Assembly: GCA_016213735.1 (NCBI GenBank)
Contig: JACQZU010000012.1
Location: forward strand, 1 to 64,000
Direction of reading: 5' to 3'
Length of the DNA: 64,000 nucleotides
Source of the DNA: Acidobacteriota bacterium
Lineage (GTDB): Bacteria; Acidobacteriota; Holophagae; Holophagales; Holophagaceae
Shown here piece after piece: positions 24,829 to 32,848 of this stretch (its first letter is position 1; each line of letters starts with the position of its first letter). A program made the position numbers and the translations under genes. The notes beneath the pieces were generated by a model that searched no databases, was not told where the DNA came from, and worked only from the letters and a program-made list of their open reading frames with translations.

Positions 24829-26835
24829 CTATTCTGACTGAAGGCTGGCCAAGCGGACGCTGCCGCCCTTCCCAAGGCCCAGGTGGATCTGGTTTTTCGC
24901 CACCAGCCTGCGCTTGGTCTCATCGTAGTCCTCCTCGCTGAGGCCAAGGACTTCGCGGAGGGAGATGTTTCCGGATTTGCCTCCAAATCCAGCCAAGGCG
25001 GCCATGAACTGGGACTCTCGCTGCGCACGCTCTGCCGCCCGGTCATCCAGCGGGTAGGCCTCGGCAGGAAGGAGCGGCTGGGGGTCAATGGCCTTGGGAG
25101 TGGCCCCTTCGTCGATCAGGGTGTCCACCACTGAACCGGCTTCCGCCACAGCTTCCAATTCCTTCACGCTGCCTTCGGAGGTTGAGAGAACCCGCACCTC
25201 GGCCCCGGCAATCCGCTGGAATTCAGCGTCAATGCCTTGCAGCCCGGTCATCGCTTGCGTCAGGAGCCTCTGGCGCTTGTTCCAGAGCTTCTCCATCGCC
25301 TTGCGCTCGTCGCACAGATCTTCCAGCATCTGGTTCCACGCCTGACTGACCGAAGTGACCCGGCTCCTGAACTCGCTCCCAGTCAGGTACCGATAGAGGA
25401 TGGCCATCTTCTCCTGCTGGTTTTCCGTCGACTTCAGAGCACCCGCCGTCTTCACCATCCCATCCCGAAGAAGGTGGGCCATGGGAAGGGCGTGAGAGAA
25501 GGCACACACCCAGACGCCGTCCAACTGCCCGATGCCAGCGAAATCCTTCGGCAGAGCCTGAGTCGCCAACGCAGGGACAGTCGCGTTTTCGCGGGTCAGA
25601 TCAGCCTTCAGCTTGCCAAGCCAGGAATCAGACCAGTTCTTGGTCCTCTTGGATTCCCACAGGATCGAGCCGCAATCGCGTCCATTATCGTCACGAACCA
25701 CTTGGAGGACATCAGCTCCATCCGCACCTTTGGCCACCTCCCGGATGAGATCCCTCGGGAATTCCCGGCGAAGCAGTTCTTCCAGAAGAATCTCCTGCGC
25801 CTCGCCCTGAGCCTGCTGGGAACCCTGCTCCATCTTCCGAGTAAGCTGCTCGATCTGCTCGCGGAGCTCGGCCATCTTGAGGTCCTTATCCTTGAGTTTG
25901 AGATCCATCCCCTCCTGAGCCTTGGCCAAAGCTTGCTGCCGGATCTGCGCACGTTCTTCGTCCAGGCGACGCGCAACCGAAAGCTCCAACTCTGCGGCCT
26001 GTTCCTCCAGGGCGTTCTTCGCCTTCAGGATCTCAAGCTCCTTCTCTTGGGCGGCCTTGAGCTTGGCTCGGGCCTCGGTTACCTCATCTTCCTTGGCCTT
26101 CATCTGGGCCGCAACCTCATCGACAGCCGCAGCACGAGCCTGCTTCGAGAGTACTTCACGCTCGGCAGCAAGCTGCTCGCGAAGCTTCGCCTGAAGCCCC
26201 TCCTCGGCCTTCGCAAGATTCGCAGCCTTCTCCTCAATCTCCTTTTCCCGCTTCTTCGCCGCCTCCGCCGCGCTTCGCAGCAGCGCAAGCTCCTCCTCCT
26301 TGGAAGCCAACTCCAGCCTGCGCAGCTCGTCTGCGCTTTCCTGAACCGCCTTCCTGGTGGCAGCACGTTCCTCTTCCAGCTTGCGCTGAAGGGTGAGTTC
26401 CTGGTTCGCGGCCTGCTCCTCCAGGGCGTTCTTCGCCTTCAGGATCTCAAGCTCCTTCTCTTGGGCGGCCTTGAGCTTGGCGCGGGCCTCACTCGCTTCG
26501 TCTTCCTTGGCCTTGATCTGGGCTGCAAACTCATCGGCAGCCGAAGCACGAGCCTGTTCTGCCAATTTCTTACGTTCAGCGTCCACCTGCTGGCGCACCT
26601 GGGCGTCCAGCTCTTCCTTGCTCTTTGCGAGTTCTGCCGTCATGCGGGCAAGCTCGGCTTCCTTTGCCGCCACCTGTTCCTTGGCCTGCCGCTCGACGTG
26701 CTTCTGGATGACAGTGCTCGCGTCGAAGACGGTGTGGCAGTTGGGACAGGGGATAGACATCAGCGCATTGGGGGTCTCGATCTGTTCGTTGGACTTGCTC
26801 GCCACGGCGCTCTGCTGCTTGGTCTGATTGTTCAT
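24829..26835 (-). CDS. DUF2130 coiled-coil protein with ExK nuclease-like core
   Basis: A 668-aa protein. The N-terminus has a zinc-ribbon-like CPNC (30-33). A very long coiled coil follows (about 45-345), containing a 65-residue internal duplication (94-158 and 232-296). The DUF2130 domain (about 350-520) has GRDCGSILWESKRTKNW, with D387, E394 and K396 placed like a PD-(D/E)xK centre. The C-terminal about 50 residues (GNISLREVLGLSEEDYDETKRRLV...LGKGGSVRL) look like a winged helix also seen on restriction-linked proteins. Nuclease activity is inference. AGAGGA supports the ATG at 26835. It lies just upstream of hsdM, 140 bp away on the same strand. Confidence 0.8.
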   Translation of the reverse strand: MNNQTKQQSAVASKSNEQIETPNALMSIPCPNCHTVFDASTVIQKHVERQAKEQVAAKEAELARMTAELAKSKEELDAQVRQQVDAERKKLAEQARASAADEFAAQIKAKEDEASEARAKLKAAQEKELEILKAKNALEEQAANQELTLQRKLEEERAATRKAVQESADELRRLELASKEEELALLRSAAEAAKKREKEIEEKAANLAKAEEGLQAKLREQLAAEREVLSKQARAAAVDEVAAQMKAKEDEVTEARAKLKAAQEKELEILKAKNALEEQAAELELSVARRLDEERAQIRQQALAKAQEGMDLKLKDKDLKMAELREQIEQLTRKMEQGSQQAQGEAQEILLEELLRREFPRDLIREVAKGADGADVLQVVRDDNGRDCGSILWESKRTKNWSDSWLGKLKADLTRENATVPALATQALPKDFAGIGQLDGVWVCAFSHALPMAHLLRDGMVKTAGALKSTENQQEKMAILYRYLTGSEFRSRVTSVSQAWNQMLEDLCDERKAMEKLWNKRQRLLTQAMTGLQGIDAEFQRIAGAEVRVLSTSEGSVKELEAVAEAGSVVDTLIDEGATPKAIDPQPLLPAEAYPLDDRAAERAQRESQFMAALAGFGGKSGNISLREVLGLSEEDYDETKRRLVAKNQIHLGLGKGGSVRLASLQSE
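26003..26066. repeat. 64-bp perfect direct repeat, copy A, inside the DUF2130 gene
   Basis: Identical base for base to 26417-26480, offset 414 bp (138 codons), so the frame is kept. It encodes the second copy of the coiled-coil duplication (residues around 256-277). Confidence 0.9.
26417..26480. repeat. 64-bp perfect direct repeat, copy B, inside the DUF2130 gene
   Basis: Partner of 26003-26066. The lack of any synonymous difference points to recent duplication or ongoing gene conversion. Recombination between the copies would delete exactly 138 codons in frame. Confidence 0.9.
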
Positions 26836-27096
26836 GGGAATCCTCTTGAGTGTTCTAGGGTTGGGCGTGCGAATTCATCGAACCGCACGGTAAGTGGTTG
26901 TTGGTTTGCTTGCTTGATTGGCGTACGGCTCTGCTGCCCAGATGTGGAATCGAGGGGAATCAGGGCAATCATCCGCTTGGGTTTGTAGTAGATGCTCAAT
27001 CCCGACATCGGCGGGCAGAGCCTCCCTGCGCCAAAAAGAAAAATCAGATTGGCGACGAGAACCTGTTAGTGAATCAACGAGGGGCGCTTTGCATCC

Positions 27097-27696
27097 TCAC
27101 CCTCCGCGATTCATTACCGAATTCGCCTTGCGATTGGCCAGATCGCAGAGCACAACATCACTCCAACGCCTTCGCAAGCGCGATAACTCTGCAAGAAGCT
27201 CCTGCTCACGGGCGGCCATCGAAGCCAACTCAGCGATGGCCTTCTGGATTTCAAGAGAAGGAACCGGAACTTCCAGCTTCTGAAGAGACTCCTTGCTCAC
27301 CATGCGTACTGATGTGCCTTCCGCCAATTCGGAAAGAGCAGCCTGCGTGGCGGGAGTATTGATCCACCATTGGAGATACTGCGGGACCACATCCCGTTTG
27401 GGGCGGACCAGTAGCAGAGGAGAGGCCAGAAGGACTTGGTCAATTTCCCGATCCACGAGGGCCGCAGTATTGATCTGTCCCCTGGAGCGGAATACCAAAT
27501 CGCCCTTCTGAAGCACCTGCTTGGGAGAGCCGAGGTCCGCCTGAATCGTCACCAGGGCTTCGTAGTGCAACCTGCTGTCCTCATCGATGTCCTTCATCTG
27601 GACGACCGACCAGTTACCTTCAGGAGCACCCTCGATACGCGACCGAAAGCTGTACCCCATTCGGATCTCGGCCACCTCTGCCAGCTTCCTGTCCAT
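27097..27696 (-). CDS. One-TRD (half-size) type I specificity protein
   Basis: A 199-aa HsdS-like protein with a single target-recognition domain: LAEVAEIRMGYSFRSRIE near the start, VLQKGDLVFRSRG, the family turn VSKESLQKLEVPVPSLEIQ, and a closing conserved helix with AAREQELLAELSRLRRR. Half-size HsdS proteins can dimerise to form a specificity module. The ATG at 27696 has GAGG 8 nt upstream; an in-frame ATG at 27732 lacks a good site. No dedicated hsdM or hsdR lies beside it, so it either pairs with the nearby HsdM/HsdR, works with DUF2130, or is left over. The stop is 261 bp upstream of the DUF2130 start. Confidence 0.8.
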   Translation of the reverse strand: MDRKLAEVAEIRMGYSFRSRIEGAPEGNWSVVQMKDIDEDSRLHYEALVTIQADLGSPKQVLQKGDLVFRSRGQINTAALVDREIDQVLLASPLLLVRPKRDVVPQYLQWWINTPATQAALSELAEGTSVRMVSKESLQKLEVPVPSLEIQKAIAELASMAAREQELLAELSRLRRRWSDVVLCDLANRKANSVMNRGG

Positions 27697-27984
27697 GTAG
27701 TAACCTCGTTTCTGGAAAACAACCCTCGACATCTCAAGGATAGGTCGGACGAGAATGCAGTCAAGTGCTGTAACGCGATTTTTGCAAAATTTTATAATTT
27801 GTTTATTATCAATATTTATATATTAGTTAATTGGGTCCCAGCCCGCCACCTTGGATGTCCTGCCCCCCAAATCCCTGGATCCGCGGCTGGAGGGGAGTTG
27901 GGATTGAGGAACCCCTGAGGACCAATACCGGCCCTCTTGCCGTGTGCCCTGCCCTCGTTACCCTCTCCCCTGCTGGTTTCAGGT
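27697..27984. other. AT-rich intergenic region
   Basis: No coding frame is convincing here. 27779-27833 is the most AT-rich segment of the window (runs such as TTTTATAATTTGTTTATTATC), well placed to hold the minus-strand promoter of the half-size HsdS gene. No paired -35/-10 with standard spacing could be fixed. Confidence 0.45.
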
Positions 27985-28356
27985 TCAATCATCCAATGGC
28001 ACGAAATCCTGGTCCTGCCATCGGGGCAGTCGAGACCGCTTAATAAGGTTGCGAACGCTCGGTTTCCAATCCGAAGGTTTACTAAGGAGAGCCTTCTCCT
28101 GAAGTTCCGGGGCCAAGAACGTCAGTCCTACCAGCATGGACACCCGTGGCTGGCTTATGCCCATCCGCCGAGCAGCGTCGCTGAAGTCCCGCACTTCTCC
28201 TGTCTCAACGGCCTTTACGATCCGGTGCCCAAGAGCCAGCGCCCGAGCCGCGGCGCTGACCTTTTCGGGCTTGGGCAGAACCTCAGGCGTGTGCTCCGCG
28301 AACCCGACGCACTTTCCCCGACGGACGCGGACCAAGGGCACCTCAATGGTCAGCAT
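27985..28356 (-). CDS. Small HTH protein accompanying the recombinase
   Basis: A 123-aa protein with a helix-turn-helix of ParB/KorB style in DFSDAARRMGISQPRVSMLV (about residues 64-83). The N-terminus starts MLTIEVPLVRVRRG and the tail is basic. The ATG at 28356 is preferred because GAGGAGGAGG stands just before it. It overlaps the end of the serine recombinase remnant by 14 nt, an arrangement common to large serine recombinase genes and their small accessory reading frame. A role in controlling excision or recombinase expression is inference. Confidence 0.62.
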   Translation of the reverse strand: MLTIEVPLVRVRRGKCVGFAEHTPEVLPKPEKVSAAARALALGHRIVKAVETGEVRDFSDAARRMGISQPRVSMLVGLTFLAPELQEKALLSKPSDWKPSVRNLIKRSRLPRWQDQDFVPLDD

Positions 28357-28723
28357 GGGCCTCCTCCTCAACAGGAAGATCAGCCAAGTCTCGGAACCTC
28401 ACGCTCAGCTTCCCCCTGAGCTGGTCCACACGGGCCTCTTCGACCATAAGTGCGATCAGGCGTCGGCGGTTTGGGAGGGTCAAGGCCTCCCACAGGGTCG
28501 TGAGATCTCCCCTCGGGACCACCAGGCCGAGGGGGGCAAGCTGGGCTTCCAAGAGGGGACGCATTTCGGGATCAGCCAAGGCTGCTTGGACACGCTCCAC
28601 CACGAAGGCCTCGATTGCTTCTGCGGGCAGCTGGCGCGTGGCGCAGACCTTCTTGCCCTCCTTGTCCCGCTTTGAGGGGGGGTATAAGCGGTCCATTCGG
28701 GCCCATGCGAAAGCAGCAGGCAT
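28343..28723 (-). pseudogene. C-terminal remnant of a large serine recombinase
   Basis: About 126 codons remain. The segment KRDKEGKKVCATRQLPAE, then AIEAFVVERVQAAL, and a closing RRRLIALMVEEARVDQLRG, followed by LSVRF, match the zinc-ribbon/coiled-coil end of large serine recombinases. The N-terminal resolvase catalytic domain with its serine is missing. Upstream, the frame runs into the att repeat and hits a TGA, so the gene was cut exactly at the right border of the island. The first ATG (28723) is formed by the repeat and is probably not a real start. Loss of the catalytic half would leave the island unable to excise by itself. Confidence 0.7.
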
Positions 28724-28743
28724 GGTTCAAATCCTGCCCCCGC
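28712..28743 (+). repeat. att-like repeat copy 3 (right end of island)
   Basis: A perfect 32-nt direct match to 16378-16409. It also supplies the final codons and stop of the APC permease on the opposite strand, and its ATG complement is the first start of the recombinase remnant. Confidence 0.85.
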
Positions 28744-30139
28744 CGTTCTTGCGCTCCATCCACCCGTACACTGGCAGCCCCGCCAGCACGAGCACGATCC
28801 CGGGCCAGGTGTAGCTGGGTTTGTAGATCAGGAGGCCGATCATGATGGCGCCGCAACCGGCCATGTAGAGGGCCGGGGTGACCGGATAGCCCCAGGTGCG
28901 GTAGGGCCGTGCCTGACCGGGGGACTTCCGCCGCAGGACGTAGACTCCCGCGACGGTGAGGACGAAGAAGAAGAGCTCCGCGAAGATGATGAAGTCCAGG
29001 AGCTGGCCGTAGGTGCCCGAAAGGGCCAGGAGCCCGGTCCAGAGGGCCTGGATGAGCAGGGCGGTGGCGGGCACCCCCTGGGCGCTGAGGCGTTCAGCCG
29101 TGCGGAAGAAGAGCCCGTCCGCCGCCATGGCCTGGTAGATCCGGGGGGACGACAGGATGGCCCCGTTCAGGTAGCCCACCATGGAGACCAGGATGGCGCC
29201 CGCCATGATCATGCCTGCCCGGGGGCCCAGGAGGACCCGGAGGGTTTCCGTGGCCACGCGGCCCGCGGGCGCCCCGGCGATGCCCCCGGGACCCAGCACC
29301 TGCAGGTAGGCCAGGTTGGCCAGCAGGTAGAGCCCCGCCACCAGGCCGACCCCCAGGGTGAGGCTGAGCGGCAGCGTGCGGCCCGGGTTCCGGACCTCGG
29401 CCCCGATGTAGGGGAGGTAGTTCCAGCCGTTGGTGGCGAAGAGGCTCCCCACCTGGGCCACCAGGAAGGCGCCCAGGAGGGGCAGGCCGGGGCCGGGTCC
29501 GGCGAAGGGGGCCGGATCCGGCGGGCTGGGAGGCGGCAGCAGCAACCCGAGGGCGATGAGGCTTGCCAGGGCGGCCACCTTCGCCAGGGTGACGAGGGTC
29601 TGCACCCGGGCTCCCATGCGGATGCCCTGGAGGTTCACCCAGGTGAGCAGGGCCACGAGCAGCAGTCCGGCGGCCCGGGCCGAGGTGAGGCCCAGGGCCC
29701 AGGGTCCCAGGGTGAAGGGTCCGGCGTGCATCTCCGCGATCCTCAGGGGCGGCAGCAGCCAGCGGGCGTCGCTGAACCAGGGCGCGAAGGTGCCGAGCAC
29801 GTACCCGAAGGCGCTGGCCACCGCGGCGATGGAGCCGCACTCGATGACGACGAAGGTGGTCCAGCCGAAGAGAAAGGCCACCCGGGGCCCGTAGGCCGCC
29901 TTCAGGAAGACGTAGGGCCCGCCCGCCTCGGGGAACATCGCCGCCAGCTCGCCGAAGGCCAGGACCCCCGCCAGGGTGAGCAGGCCCGTGAAGGCCCAGG
30001 TGAGGAGCAGGAAGCTCCCGCTCCGCCCCAGTTGCACGATCTCGGAGGGCACCACGAAGATGCCGCTGCCGATCATGCAGCCCGCGATGAGCATGGTCGC
30101 GGAGAGGAGGCCCACCTCCCGCCGGTAGCCTGCGGCCAT
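28727..30139 (-). CDS. APC-superfamily amino acid permease
   Basis: A 470-aa, 12-TM amino acid/polyamine/organocation transporter. TM1 has the family signature ATMLIAGCMIGSGIFVVPSEI with the substrate-binding GSGIF turn, followed by FGELAAMFPEAGGPYVFL. The last TMs (GYPVTPALYMAGCGAIMIGLL and WPGIVLVLAGLPVYGW) are complete. The final codons and stop are read from the island repeat (28727-28743), so the C-terminal NGGGRI tail may have been created by the integration. The substrate is unknown. The preceding gene on the strand is an LD-carboxypeptidase 11 bp upstream. Confidence 0.88.
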   Translation of the reverse strand: MAAGYRREVGLLSATMLIAGCMIGSGIFVVPSEIVQLGRSGSFLLLTWAFTGLLTLAGVLAFGELAAMFPEAGGPYVFLKAAYGPRVAFLFGWTTFVVIECGSIAAVASAFGYVLGTFAPWFSDARWLLPPLRIAEMHAGPFTLGPWALGLTSARAAGLLLVALLTWVNLQGIRMGARVQTLVTLAKVAALASLIALGLLLPPPSPPDPAPFAGPGPGLPLLGAFLVAQVGSLFATNGWNYLPYIGAEVRNPGRTLPLSLTLGVGLVAGLYLLANLAYLQVLGPGGIAGAPAGRVATETLRVLLGPRAGMIMAGAILVSMVGYLNGAILSSPRIYQAMAADGLFFRTAERLSAQGVPATALLIQALWTGLLALSGTYGQLLDFIIFAELFFFVLTVAGVYVLRRKSPGQARPYRTWGYPVTPALYMAGCGAIMIGLLIYKPSYTWPGIVLVLAGLPVYGWMERKNGGGRI

Positions 30140-30149
30140 GGCCCCTCCT

Positions 30150-31190
30150 TCAGCCCACGGCGGGCTCCAGCATGGCGATGCTGCCGCGCTCCGCGTCGAT
30201 CTGGGCGCGAATTCCCACGGGGACCGTGAACTTGTTCTCGATGTGGCCGATCATGGAGCCGTACCAGGCGGGAACCTTGAGGGGGCGAACGTGGTCGTTC
30301 AGCACCTCCTCCAGGGTGAGGGACCCGTGGCCGTCCCCAGGGGTGCAGTTGGTGCACCGGCCGAAGACGAAACCGGAGAGCCGGCCCAGGACCCCGGCGA
30401 TCTTCAGCTGGGTGAGCATCCGGTCGATCCGGTACACGTTCTCGTTGGTGTCCTCCAGGAAGAGGATGGCTCCGGACCACTCGGGCAGGTACTCGGAGCC
30501 CAGCATGGCCGCCAGCACCGTGAGGTTCCCCCCCAGCAGGCGGCCGGAGGCCCGGCCGGGGGTGATCGTCCGGACGCGGTCCTTGGTGAAGGCCAGGTTG
30601 TCCCCCAGGACCTTGGGGTTCTCCAGGGTCAAGGCCTCGCCCTTGAACAGGATCCGCCGCAGGGAGTCCAGGGAGAAGGCATTCCAGGTGGAGGCGCCCA
30701 CGGGCCCGTGGAAGGTGACGAGGCCGGTCTTGGCGTGGATGCCGTTGAGCAGGGAGGTGATGTCGCTGTACCCGAGGAGGATCTTGGGATGGGCGGCGAT
30801 GGCGGCGTAGTCCAGCAGGGGAAGAATGCGGTTGCAGCCCCACCCGCCGCGGACGCAGAGGACGGCGTCCACCGAGGGGTCGCGGAACATGGCGTTGATG
30901 TCCGCGGCGCGGTCCTCGTCCCGGCCCGCCAGGTACCCGTAGCGGTCCAGCACGTGGGCCCCCAGCTTCGGCTTGAGGCCGAGGGCCTGGACCGTCTCCT
31001 TCACGATCTCCAGTTCCTCGGTGACGAAGGTGGCGCTGGCGGGGCTCACCAGGCCCACGGTGGCGCCCGGGGCCAGGCGTCTGGGCTTGAGGATGCGCTC
31101 CGACACCGGCGCGGCGCCCAGGCGCGGCGCCAGGGGAGCGGCCAGGGCCGCGGCCAGCGCGGACTTCAGGAAGCTGCGCCGATGGTTCAT
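30150..31190 (-). CDS. Exported LD-carboxypeptidase (peptidase S66 family)
   Basis: A 346-aa protein with a Tat-type signal (NHRRSFLKSALAAALAAP) and an S66 fold: VGLVSPAS near the N-terminus, CVRGGWGCNRILPLLDY (the catalytic-Ser region typical of S66 is RGGxG), KILLGYSDITSLL and GRLLGGNLTVL, with the catalytic Glu/His in the C-terminal half (MIGHIENKF). S66 enzymes trim the terminal D-Ala from murein tetrapeptides for recycling; here the export signal places it in the periplasm. GGGAGGA supports the ATG at 31190. It is probably co-transcribed with the APC permease, which suggests joint uptake and processing of cell-wall peptides or amino acids. Confidence 0.85.
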   Translation of the reverse strand: MNHRRSFLKSALAAALAAPLAPRLGAAPVSERILKPRRLAPGATVGLVSPASATFVTEELEIVKETVQALGLKPKLGAHVLDRYGYLAGRDEDRAADINAMFRDPSVDAVLCVRGGWGCNRILPLLDYAAIAAHPKILLGYSDITSLLNGIHAKTGLVTFHGPVGASTWNAFSLDSLRRILFKGEALTLENPKVLGDNLAFTKDRVRTITPGRASGRLLGGNLTVLAAMLGSEYLPEWSGAILFLEDTNENVYRIDRMLTQLKIAGVLGRLSGFVFGRCTNCTPGDGHGSLTLEEVLNDHVRPLKVPAWYGSMIGHIENKFTVPVGIRAQIDAERGSIAMLEPAVG

Positions 31191-31279
31191 GCGGGGTCCT
31201 CCCATGCCGAGGTTGCCAGTCTATCCCCTCGCCGAGGGCGCCGCTTCCCGCCAGGGGGGGCCCGGGCCAGAATGCGGGA

Positions 31280-32152
31280 ATGCGCCTGGTCGAACCCCTC
31301 TTCCGGCCCCCCAGCGAGGCCGCCTCCTTCATTCTCCAGGCCACCCTGGGCTGCTCCTGGAACGCCTGCACCTACTGCGCCATGTACCGGGGCAAGCGCT
31401 ACGAGGCCCGGCCCCTGCCCGAGGTGCTGGCCCATGTGGAGCGCGCGGGGCGCCTCCTGGGGGAGGAGGTGCGGCACGTCTTCGTGGCGGACGGCGACCC
31501 CCTGGCCCTGCCCATGGGGCACTGGGAGCCGATCCTCCAGGCCCTGGTCCGCGCCTTCCCCGGCCTGCGGCGCGTGAGCACCTACGCGACGGCCCGGAAC
31601 CTGCTGGAGAAAACGCCGGGGGAGCTGAAGCGCCTGCGCGAGATGGGGCTTTCCCTGCTCTACATCGGCCCCGAATCCGGGGACGACCCCACCCTGCACC
31701 GCATCGCCAAGGGCGCCACGGCGGCGGACCACGTGGAGGCCGCCGCGAAGGCGCGGGAGGCGGGGCTGCAGCAGTCGCTCATCTTCCTCCTGGGCGCCGG
31801 GGGCGTGGAACGCAGCGAGATCCACGCCCGGGCCTCGGGACGGCTGGCCGCGGCCATGGACCCGCGCTACCTCTCGGCCCTGACCCTCACCGTGGTTCCG
31901 GGCACCCCCCTGGCCCGCCTCCAGGAGCAGGGGCGCTTCGCCCTGCCCGAGGTTCGGGGCCTGCTCCACGAGTTGCGCTGCTTCGTGGAGGAAGCGGGGT
32001 GCACCGACGCCGTCTTCCGGAGCAACCACGCCTCCAATTATCTTCCCATCGGGGGCCGCCTCCCCCGGGACCGCGGCGCCATCCTGGCCACCATCGACGA
32101 GGCCCTGGAAGGCCGGCGGGCCCTGCGTCCGGAATGGGCCCGGGGCCTGTGA
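31280..32152 (+). CDS. Radical SAM protein
   Basis: A 290-aa protein with the iron-sulfur cysteines in LGCSWNACTYCAM (C25, C30, C33; the Cx4Cx2C spacing of the family in which the motif reads CSWNxCxYC). The TIM-barrel continues with HVFVADGDPLALP, GLSLLYIGPESGDDPTLHRI and LTLTVVPGTPL. These match the anaerobic coproporphyrinogen-oxidase/Elp3-like layout, but no second domain is present, so the substrate is unknown. The start is divergent from the LD-carboxypeptidase. A small membrane protein gene follows on the same strand. Confidence 0.85.
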   Translation: MRLVEPLFRPPSEAASFILQATLGCSWNACTYCAMYRGKRYEARPLPEVLAHVERAGRLLGEEVRHVFVADGDPLALPMGHWEPILQALVRAFPGLRRVSTYATARNLLEKTPGELKRLREMGLSLLYIGPESGDDPTLHRIAKGATAADHVEAAAKAREAGLQQSLIFLLGAGGVERSEIHARASGRLAAAMDPRYLSALTLTVVPGTPLARLQEQGRFALPEVRGLLHELRCFVEEAGCTDAVFRSNHASNYLPIGGRLPRDRGAILATIDEALEGRRALRPEWARGL

Positions 32153-32194
32153 GGAGGTGGGATTCCTCCCGGGCAGGACTGCCATACTCGATCC

Positions 32195-32734
32195 ATGGGC
32201 CGCACCCTCCGCATCCTCGACTGGTCCGCCATCGTGCTCCTGTGGCTGGTGCTGGTCACCGGGACCTTCGTGGCCTTCACCCACCTGACCCTCACCGTCT
32301 TCGTGGGGGGCGGGAGCTGGCAGTGGCCGCGGGTGTCCCTCGTCACCGTGGAGCGCATCGAGCGGGACCCCAACAACCAGTTCCTGGACACGGTGGTGGT
32401 CAGCCGGGGAGAGCAGGAACGGGAACTGCAGATGCTGAAGGAGGAACAGCGCGCGCTGCGGGCCCGCCAGGACATCTGGATCCTGGACAATCCCCATGTG
32501 ACCGCCCTGCGGCCCACCGCGTTCAGGCTGACGCCCTTGCGCCTGTTCCTGGAATTCCCGCTCCCCTTCATGGGCCTTTCGGGCTGGGGCCTCTGGATCC
32601 TCCACCGTAGGCGCCGGAAGGCCGGAGAGGCCGCCCAGGCGGACCCGGGCCGGCACCGAACCCTCTACCGGGACGAGTTCCACCTGCGGGCCCAGCGCTT
32701 CGCCGCTCCCGCGGACCCGGGGAAGGAAAGCTGA
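32195..32734 (+). CDS. Two-TM membrane protein, unknown function
   Basis: A 179-aa protein. TM1 (about residues 10-32, WSAIVLLWLVLVTGTFVAF) is followed by a periplasmic segment of about 80 residues with a charged helix (GEQERELQMLKEEQRALRAR), then TM2 near 120-138 (FPLPFMGLSGWGLWI) with a positive stop HRRRRK and a cytoplasmic tail. No family is recognised. It lies 42 bp after the radical SAM gene. Confidence 0.65.
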   Translation: MGRTLRILDWSAIVLLWLVLVTGTFVAFTHLTLTVFVGGGSWQWPRVSLVTVERIERDPNNQFLDTVVVSRGEQERELQMLKEEQRALRARQDIWILDNPHVTALRPTAFRLTPLRLFLEFPLPFMGLSGWGLWILHRRRRKAGEAAQADPGRHRTLYRDEFHLRAQRFAAPADPGKES

Positions 32735-32848
32735 CCCGGGAGGCGGCTGGCCGGGCCCTTGCGGAGGATACGGAGGGGACTACCATGGGCTGCCCGGATC
32801 CCCCGGATTTCCGCTCGTCCCGTGGACACCCCCTGTGGAGATGAACCC

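Larger units (their letters stand above)
16239..28743. mobile_element. Defence island integrated at tRNA-fMet
   Basis: The region is bounded by the intact initiator tRNA on the left and a 32-bp repeat containing 20 bases of the tRNA 3' end on the right. Base composition drops visibly against the roughly two-thirds-GC flanks, and codon use changes with it. Cargo is typical of a defence island: type I restriction-modification with an embedded SLATT/CD-NTase cassette, a YgjP-like metallopeptidase, DUF2130, a second one-TRD specificity protein, a small HTH protein and a 5'-truncated serine recombinase next to the right end. No intact integrase is present, so it is probably immobile now. The exact borders are inferred from repeats. 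Confidence 0.8.

Noticed and set aside
25237-26988. Plus-strand 583-codon frame antisense to the DUF2130 gene
   Set aside because: Leu/Arg/Gly-rich low-complexity product mirrors the Glu/Lys/Ala coiled coil on the other strand; no RBS.
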